10,696 nt of DNA, taken from the NCBI GenBank assembly GCA_051745835.1, contig JBNJEL010000067.1:1-10696 (forward strand), given 5' to 3'. Origin of the DNA: JBNJEL01 sp051745835 (GTDB taxonomy: Bacteria > Bacillota > Halanaerobiia > Halobacteroidales > Acetohalobiaceae). Below are positions 6,402 to 10,696 of the stretch, piece by piece. The translations under genes and the position numbers were made by a program. Within the stretch, counting starts at the first letter, position 1, and each line of letters starts with the position of its first letter. The notes under the pieces were generated by a model that made no database searches, was not told the DNA's origin, and saw nothing but the letters and a program-made list of their open reading frames with translations.

Positions 6402-7175
6402 TTGGAAGAACCGATTCGATTTGGTGAATCGGGTGCAGAGATGAATGGTATCTTACATGCACCAGTCTGTAAGACTGATTATCCTAAGCCGGCAGTGGTA
6501 CTATGCCATGGCTTTAGAGCTAACAAAGTTGGGCCACATCGTATCTTTGTTAAGTTAGCTAGAAAGTTGGCAGCAAATGGTATTGTAGTCTTTAGATTTG
6601 ATTATCGTGGATCAGGTGATAGCAGTGGTGATTTTGCAGATAGCACTATTAGTAGTCAGATTAAAGATGTATTTACTGCTATTGAGTACGTTAGTCAACT
6701 AGAGATGGTTAATCAATCGCAGTTGGGATTACTAGGTTTGAGTTTAGGAGGTGCAATAGCTGCTACAGTAGCTGGTCGCAGTGAACGGATTAAAGCATTA
6801 GTTCTATGGTCAGCGGTAGCTGATTTAGAGGAGATGTTAGCAGTTCATCAACCAGAGGGTTACTCGGCTGATAAATTAGAAGAGCAAGGATATATTGATT
6901 TTGAAGGCTTTAAATTAAGTTCAGATTTTATAGTAGGTATGAATCAAATACAGCCTTTAGTTGAGATTGATGATTATAACCAACCAGTCTTTTTAGTCCA
7001 TGGTAGTGAAGATGAAGTAGTGCCTGTAAATCATACTGAGCAGTATTATGATACTGTCAGTAGCGAAGTATGTCAGAAACATATTATTGTAGGTGCTGAT
7101 CATACTTATAATCAGCTAGAGTGGGAGAGTGAAGCATTAGAGCGTACAGAGCAATGGTTAATTGAGAATATGTAG
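6402..7175 (+). CDS. Alpha/beta hydrolase (esterase or peptidase-like)
   Basis: This is a cytosolic serine hydrolase of 257 residues. The oxyanion region is VVLCHGFRANK (32-42), followed by the FRFDYRGSGDSSG segment (64-76). The nucleophile elbow is GLSLGG with Ser114, the acid is Asp204 in VHGSEDEVVP, and the base is His234 in GADHTYN. The short insertion between strands 6 and 7 (about 140-190) and the overall pattern resemble small feruloyl/cinnamoyl esterases and dienelactone-hydrolase-like proteins, but the substrate is unknown. A GTG start at 6393 is possible in frame, but it lies inside the ribosome site AAGGAG (6388-6393). TTG at 6402 is 8 bases downstream of that site and is therefore preferred. 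nth follows after 32 bases and is probably co-transcribed. Confidence 0.88.
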   Translation: MEEPIRFGESGAEMNGILHAPVCKTDYPKPAVVLCHGFRANKVGPHRIFVKLARKLAANGIVVFRFDYRGSGDSSGDFADSTISSQIKDVFTAIEYVSQLEMVNQSQLGLLGLSLGGAIAATVAGRSERIKALVLWSAVADLEEMLAVHQPEGYSADKLEEQGYIDFEGFKLSSDFIVGMNQIQPLVEIDDYNQPVFLVHGSEDEVVPVNHTEQYYDTVSSEVCQKHIIVGADHTYNQLEWESEALERTEQWLIENM

Positions 7176-7207
7176 TTTTATTGTTAGTAGAAAATGGAGG
7201 GAAAAGT

Positions 7208-7849
7208 ATGAAATCTGATAAAGAGATTGATAAATTATTGCAGATTTTAGAAGAAGAGTATCCTGCACCTGAGACAGAATTAAATTATAAGACACCATTT
7301 CAATTATTAATTGCTACTATCTTATCGGCTCAATCTACTGATAAACAAGTGAATAAAGTTACAGCTGACCTGTTTGCAGAGTATGGTGAAGTAGAAAGTT
7401 TAGCTAAGTTATCGGTCGAGGAGTTAGCTGAGAAAATTAAAGGTGTAGGACTCTATCGTAATAAAGCTAAATATATCATTAATACTTGTCAGACATTAAT
7501 TGAAGAGTATGATTCTCAGATACCCCAGACACGAGAAGAGTTGATGAAATTATCGGGGGTAGGTCGTAAAACTGCTAATGTAGTTTTAAGTTCAGCTTTT
7601 GAGTTTGATGCTATTGCTGTCGATACTCATGTCTTTCGGGTAACTAATCGTTTAGGTTTAGCTGATAGTGATGATGTTTTAGAGACTGAAGAACAATTAA
7701 TGGCTCAGATTCCTCAAGATAAGTGGACTGCAGCTCATCATTGGTTTATCTTTCATGGTCGTGAAGTCTGTAAGGCTCGTCAGCCGCAGTGTATAGAATG
7801 CCCATTACAGCAATTATGTGATTATTATAATATAGAGGATAAAGATTAA
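7208..7849 (+). CDS. nth: Endonuclease III (DNA glycosylase/AP lyase)
   Basis: Nth removes oxidised pyrimidines from DNA and cuts the abasic site in base excision repair. The 213 residues match the usual length (E. coli 211). The helix-hairpin-helix is KLSGVGRKTANVVLSSA (114-130), with catalytic Lys121. The aspartate is Asp139 in AVDTHVFRV. The C-terminal 4Fe-4S cluster has Cys188, 195, 198 and 204 (spacing C-6-C-2-C-5-C), identical to the family. An in-frame TTG at 7181 exists upstream, but ATG 7208 has GGAGGG at 7196-7201, 6 bases away, and gives the family start. The stop overlaps that of the convergent FlhB-C-like gene. Transcription is probably shared with the hydrolase. Confidence 0.96.
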   Translation: MKSDKEIDKLLQILEEEYPAPETELNYKTPFQLLIATILSAQSTDKQVNKVTADLFAEYGEVESLAKLSVEELAEKIKGVGLYRNKAKYIINTCQTLIEEYDSQIPQTREELMKLSGVGRKTANVVLSSAFEFDAIAVDTHVFRVTNRLGLADSDDVLETEEQLMAQIPQDKWTAAHHWFIFHGREVCKARQPQCIECPLQQLCDYYNIEDKD

Positions 7850-8127
7850 TTTTGATCATTTAATTGGTAGATAAAGCTTAACACTTCGGCAACTACATGA
7901 TATAATTCTTCTGGTATCTCTTCATCTAAGTCTAATTGGATCAAATTTTCTACTAATTCTTGGTCGTGGTAGATGGGGATATCATGTTCTTGAGCACGCT
8001 GAATAATCTGGTTAGCAAGTTCTTGGCTACCTTTAGCTATTACTTGTGGGGCTTCATTTTGTTCAGGATCATACTTTAAAGCAGTGGCTTTTTTATCTTG
8101 TTTACTTTTATTTGAGTTATTATTCAT
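7846..8127 (-). CDS. Stand-alone FlhB C-terminal-like protein (YlqH/FlhX type)
   Basis: This 93-residue soluble protein matches the cytoplasmic tail of FlhB, the flagellar export gate protein, in the part after its self-cleavage site. ALKYDPEQNEAPQVIAKG (16-33) corresponds to the FlhB stretch directly after the NPTH motif, and QRAQEHDIPIYHDQELVENL (43-62) to the conserved helix and strand that follow. The membrane domain is absent and NPTH itself is missing, so it cannot self-cleave and instead resembles the already cleaved fragment. Similar orphans (B. subtilis YlqH) occur across Firmicutes, with a disputed or accessory role in flagellar export. AGGAGG (8135-8140) overlaps the stop of the upstream FliK-C-like gene, so the two are translated together. 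The stop overlaps that of nth. Confidence 0.88.
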   Translation of the reverse strand: MNNNSNKSKQDKKATALKYDPEQNEAPQVIAKGSQELANQIIQRAQEHDIPIYHDQELVENLIQLDLDEEIPEELYHVVAEVLSFIYQLNDQN

Positions 8128-8138
8128 TAGTTGACCTC

Positions 8139-9242
8139 CTAGATGGTAAAGTCTATATTATATAAATCTTGATTAGTAGTGTGATTAATATTAGAAGGAG
8201 TTCTTACTACTGGTTCTTGTGATAGATCTTGGTTAACATTTAATTTTATTTCACTTACTTTAAAGCCTAGCTCTTTTAGTTTGCTTTTTAAGGTTGTAGT
8301 ATGATGATTGATTAGCTCTAAGGTTCTTTTAAATTGAGTTTCGATTGCAATTTTAAGTTCTTGGTTAATTAGCTCTAGTTCTATCTTTAGAGGGCCTAAA
8401 TTGTTAGTCTCTAGATCTAAGATAAAACTAAAGTTATTAGAATCCTCATCAGTAGTTGAATTACTACTTTTACGGTAGACATTTAGATGTACGGTAGTTA
8501 AATTTTGCTGCTCTTTCTCAAATTGGACAGGCAGTTGAAGATAGAGATAGAGAATATCATTCTTTTCATTATGATGCATCATTAATTTTTGGGTAGTTAG
8601 ATTATCGATTAACGTATTAACTATCTCAGTTTGCTGTTGATTATTAGTCGTTAAATCTAGTAGTAGTGATTTGAGAGTAGTACTGTTATTTTTATTTGTA
8701 GCTAAGTTTTTTTCTAGATCCAAACCTAAATTTGCGATTAGTTTCTTTAATTGATCGCCTTTAAATCTATGGTTTTCTTGAGTAGGTTGTAAAATAAATT
8801 TAGTTAATTTAGCTGCTAACTTTTCTGGTTGGTTATTAATTAGTTGAGTAAGGTTATTAGCAATATGTGGTTTAGCAGATAAAAAGTCAGTTAATAACTT
8901 AATAGTGCTGTGGTTTAAATTAAGGTTGGTCTGTTTGATAAAGAGAATTGCTTCTAAAGCTTTTGACGTATTATTAAAATTACTTAGTAACTGTTTAATA
9001 TTATTTATGTTTTCTCGATTAATTGGTAGTTGATGATTGATTAATGCTTTGACAATTTTTTTGTTTAGTTTGGTTTCTAAAAGATCTAGATCAGTTAGGA
9101 TATTATTTAGTTTTTTGGGATTTAACTGTTTTGGATTAGATTGATTTTGTGCATCAGTAGCTGATTCTTTAATTAAAGTTGTTAGTTTATGATTTAATTT
9201 CTGTTTGATTTTTCTTAATTGTGGTGTGTTAGGAATTTTCAT
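8139..9242 (-). CDS. FliK C-terminal-like protein (YlqG-like)
   Basis: This 367-residue protein is rich in Leu, Asn, Lys and Thr. Most of residues 1-210 is predicted helical with low-complexity stretches. Residues about 225-336 alternate beta and helix. FSFILDLETNNLGPLKIELEL (271-291, allowing for ends) and LKIAIETQFKRTLELINHH, followed by LKSKLKELGFKVSEIKL, reproduce the pattern of the Flg_hook domain of FliK, the hook-length control protein. There is no signal peptide or membrane helix. AAGGAGGT lies 6 bases before the ATG on the minus strand. It is the first gene of a two-gene unit with the FlhB-C-like protein, 11 bases apart. In the flagellar system FliK-C contacts FlhB-C to switch export specificity, so the two products may interact. 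That function is inferred from domain pairing. Confidence 0.72.
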   Translation of the reverse strand: MKIPNTPQLRKIKQKLNHKLTTLIKESATDAQNQSNPKQLNPKKLNNILTDLDLLETKLNKKIVKALINHQLPINRENINNIKQLLSNFNNTSKALEAILFIKQTNLNLNHSTIKLLTDFLSAKPHIANNLTQLINNQPEKLAAKLTKFILQPTQENHRFKGDQLKKLIANLGLDLEKNLATNKNNSTTLKSLLLDLTTNNQQQTEIVNTLIDNLTTQKLMMHHNEKNDILYLYLQLPVQFEKEQQNLTTVHLNVYRKSSNSTTDEDSNNFSFILDLETNNLGPLKIELELINQELKIAIETQFKRTLELINHHTTTLKSKLKELGFKVSEIKLNVNQDLSQEPVVRTPSNINHTTNQDLYNIDFTI

Positions 9243-9281
9243 TGTGACCTCCTTGGTTAAAATTTGTTAAATATAAATTTC

Positions 9282-9310
9282 TAGTTAGTTAGATGAAACT
9301 CCTTTATAAT
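9282..9310 (+). promoter_or_regulatory. Candidate promoter of the 165-residue hypothetical gene
   Basis: TATAAT at 9305-9310 is a perfect -10 box, 30 bases before the start codon. The -35 region is weak (TAGTTA at 9282-9287, 17-base spacer). The 97-base gap also has to contain the minus-strand promoter of the FliK-C-like gene. Confidence 0.4.
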
Positions 9311-9339
9311 CTTAGGTTTAATTAGGGGATGATAGATCG

Positions 9340-9837
9340 ATGTTCTTAGTTGGCAATTATAAAGTTAGTGAATGTAAAACGAAGAACTTACTTATTACAT
9401 TAGGTAAGTTAGCTATTAATAATTATCCATCAATAATTTTAGAGTATAACAATCAATTTTCTGCTGAGTTGAAACAGTTTATGACAACAGTAATTAATAA
9501 TCTTCAAATTTGTAGTCAATTAGATAGTAGAATTTCAGAAATTCAATCTAAATTAGAGATGATTGACATAGATAAGAATAAAGAGATAGCAAATTCTTAT
9601 AGGGATTCAATTTCATTAAAACGAAGTAGATTAGAATCGCTACAGGAGGATAATTATCAATTATTAGCTCAAATTGGTGAAGGATTATTTAAAGAGCGTT
9701 TGCTTAATCATTGGCAGGAGTTTTGTAGAATTTATTCTCAATTGGAAGTTAGAGTAGAAGAGCAAAGATGTATTAAGAAGCAACAGAATAACTATATTAA
9801 TCAGTATATAGATAAAGTAGTTAATTTCTTTTTGTGA
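9340..9837 (+). CDS. Hypothetical protein with coiled-coil-like segments
   Basis: I do not recognise this 165-residue protein. It has no signal peptide or membrane helix. Residues about 43-110 and 118-155 are strongly helical and rich in Leu, Ile, Glu, Gln and Lys with heptad-like spacing, suggesting a coiled-coil or helical hairpin. Four cysteines occur singly (near 12, 58, 128 and 143) with no metal-binding spacing. AGGGGATGA lies about 8 bases before the ATG, and a consensus -10 lies upstream. It is divergent from the FliK-C-like gene. Its size and helical nature recall export chaperones such as FlgN, but I see no convincing shared motif and do not assign it. Codon usage matches the neighbours. 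Confidence 0.7.
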   Translation: MFLVGNYKVSECKTKNLLITLGKLAINNYPSIILEYNNQFSAELKQFMTTVINNLQICSQLDSRISEIQSKLEMIDIDKNKEIANSYRDSISLKRSRLESLQEDNYQLLAQIGEGLFKERLLNHWQEFCRIYSQLEVRVEEQRCIKKQQNNYINQYIDKVVNFFL

Positions 9838-9901
9838 TTTGCTAGTGCTTTAGGGGATTTAAATACATATTATATACATTAGGAACTCAGGAGTGGTAGA
9901 T

Positions 9902-10546
9902 GTGTTATTTAGTAATAATGATAATCAGTTGGGATTGTTTAGTCAAGATTCTAAGGAGAAACAGAAATTTAAAGATTTATCTGAAGTTAAAAACATAGCA
10001 AATAAATGTGAAAGATGCCACTTACATTCGGAATGTCAACAGAAAGTTTTTGGTACTGGTAATCCTAATGCCGGTTTAATGTTTATTGGTGAAGGGCCTG
10101 GTCAAAGAGAAGATGAACAGGGGGTTCCTTTTGTAGGTAAGGCGGGACAATTATTTAATAAAATTTTAGCAGCAGCTGAGATTGAAAGAGATGATGTTTA
10201 TATCAGCAATATTGTTAAGTGTCGACCACCGGGTAATCGTAATCCTAGTACTACTGAAATGAAGAGCTGTATTTGGTTTTTGGCCCAAGAGATTAAGTTG
10301 GTTCAACCTTTAATTATTGTTCCATTGGGTTCAGTAGCGGTTAAAGGATTACTAGATCCTAATGGTAAAATTACTCGATTACGCGGAGAATGGATTGAAA
10401 GATCTGGTTACTACTTTCTGCCAACTTTTCATCCAGCCGCTTTATTGAGAAATGAGAAATGGAAGAAGCCAACTTGGTACGATTTTTTAAAGATTAAGAA
10501 AGGTTATGAGCGTTATTTAGAGTTAGATGCTAAGAAAGAGAATTAA
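9902..10546 (+). CDS. Family 4 uracil-DNA glycosylase with an iron-sulfur cluster
   Basis: The enzyme removes uracil from DNA after cytosine deamination or misincorporation, starting base excision repair. The protein is 214 residues. A short polar tail (1-30) precedes the domain. Cys36 and Cys39 (CERC), with Cys107 and Cys123 (16 apart), match the four ligands of the 4Fe-4S cluster. The water-activating/uracil-binding motif is GEGPGQREDEQGVPFVGKAG (63-82), and the second motif HPAALLR is at 177-183. KCRPPGNRNP (106-115) is also typical. A GTG at 9893 is in frame but lies within the ribosome site CAGGAG. GTG 9902, 8 bases after it, is the better start. The gene is expressed from its own region 55-65 bases after the hypothetical gene. 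The stop is followed by an intergenic region with no clear terminator. Confidence 0.94.
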   Translation: MLFSNNDNQLGLFSQDSKEKQKFKDLSEVKNIANKCERCHLHSECQQKVFGTGNPNAGLMFIGEGPGQREDEQGVPFVGKAGQLFNKILAAAEIERDDVYISNIVKCRPPGNRNPSTTEMKSCIWFLAQEIKLVQPLIIVPLGSVAVKGLLDPNGKITRLRGEWIERSGYYFLPTFHPAALLRNEKWKKPTWYDFLKIKKGYERYLELDAKKEN

Positions 10547-10558
10547 TTTATTTTCTTC

Positions 10559-10587
10559 TTGACAGATGTAGAATCAGATGTTAATAT
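10559..10587 (+). promoter_or_regulatory. Strong candidate sigma-A promoter at the right edge
   Basis: A perfect TTGACA at 10559-10564 is followed by a 17-base spacer and TAATAT at 10582-10587 (4 of 6 bases). A full TATAAT also occurs at 10585-10590 but with a 20-base spacer. Transcription would start near 10594, directly before the inverted repeat at 10611-10677. The gene served must lie at or beyond the window end. Confidence 0.6.
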
Positions 10588-10610
10588 AATGAATGTTGCT
10601 TAATAGAGAT

Positions 10611-10677
10611 ATCGATTTTCTGCCTACAACTTTATACTCTATAATTACTGAGTTGAGTTGGCAGTTGGTTAATCGAT
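10611..10677 (+). repeat. Long interrupted inverted repeat, possible structured leader
   Basis: Three nested, collinear pairings are visible: ATCGATT (10611-10617) with AATCGAT (10671-10677), CTGCC (10620-10624) with GGCAG (10660-10664), and CAACT (10627-10631) with AGTTG (10651-10655). They total 17 base pairs, separated by small asymmetric internal loops of 2/6 and 2/4 bases and capped by a 19-base loop. No T-tract follows, so it is not a simple terminator. It lies about 17 bases after the predicted start of the 10559 promoter. It could be the first stem of a riboswitch, T-box or protein-binding leader, or an operator. I cannot assign it to a known class. Confidence 0.5.
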
Positions 10678-10696
10678 GGAGCGACTAAAATTAATT

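Noticed and set aside
10634..10696. Short minus-strand open frame entering from the right edge
   Set aside because: It has only about 20 codons before a stop, with no recognisable protein end, which is within chance for this length.

Overview
The window is low-GC, densely packed bacterial DNA with strong Shine-Dalgarno sites (GGAGG/AAGGAG), frequent TTG and GTG starts and TAA stops. This fits an anaerobic, possibly halophilic member of the Firmicutes/Halanaerobiales. The taxonomic guess is inferred from composition and gene content: a YqhV-type protein, ComA/ComB, a molbindin, a selenouridine synthase, Fe-S DNA repair enzymes and YlqG/YlqH-like flagellar relatives. No rRNA, tRNA, CRISPR array, insertion sequence or prophage gene is visible.

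Layout. (1) 1-830 is the C-terminal part of a molybdate/tungstate-type ABC ATPase, closed by a strong terminator. It converges on a small molbindin (Mop) gene at 865-1073 on the minus strand, which carries a frameshift. (2) 1340-2398 is tRNA 2-selenouridine synthase (mnmH/selU), followed by a terminator. (3) 2509-4999 is a tight plus-strand operon: YqhV-like membrane protein, ComA, ComB, a UPF0756 membrane protein and a 47-residue membrane peptide with a TTG start. ComA and ComB together convert phosphoenolpyruvate and sulfite to sulfolactate. (4) 4996-6210, minus, is a 12-helix MFS exporter that meets the operon tail through overlapping stop codons. (5) 6402-7849 holds an alpha/beta hydrolase and endonuclease III. 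(6) 7846-9242, minus, is a two-gene unit. It encodes a FliK-C-like protein and a stand-alone FlhB-C-like protein that lacks the autocleavage motif. It again meets its neighbour (nth) through overlapping stops. (7) 9340-9837 is an unrecognised coiled-coil-like protein. (8) 9902-10546 is a family 4 uracil-DNA glycosylase. (9) 10559-10696 holds a promoter and a long interrupted inverted repeat that may be the leader of a gene beyond the window.

Most genes are recognisable housekeeping or accessory metabolic genes. I do not see a clear new defence or mobile system. The observations most worth following are the frameshifted molbindin beside its transporter, the YqhV-ComA-ComB operon, the paired FliK-C/FlhB-C relatives, the two TTAA stop-codon overlaps and the structured element at the right edge.
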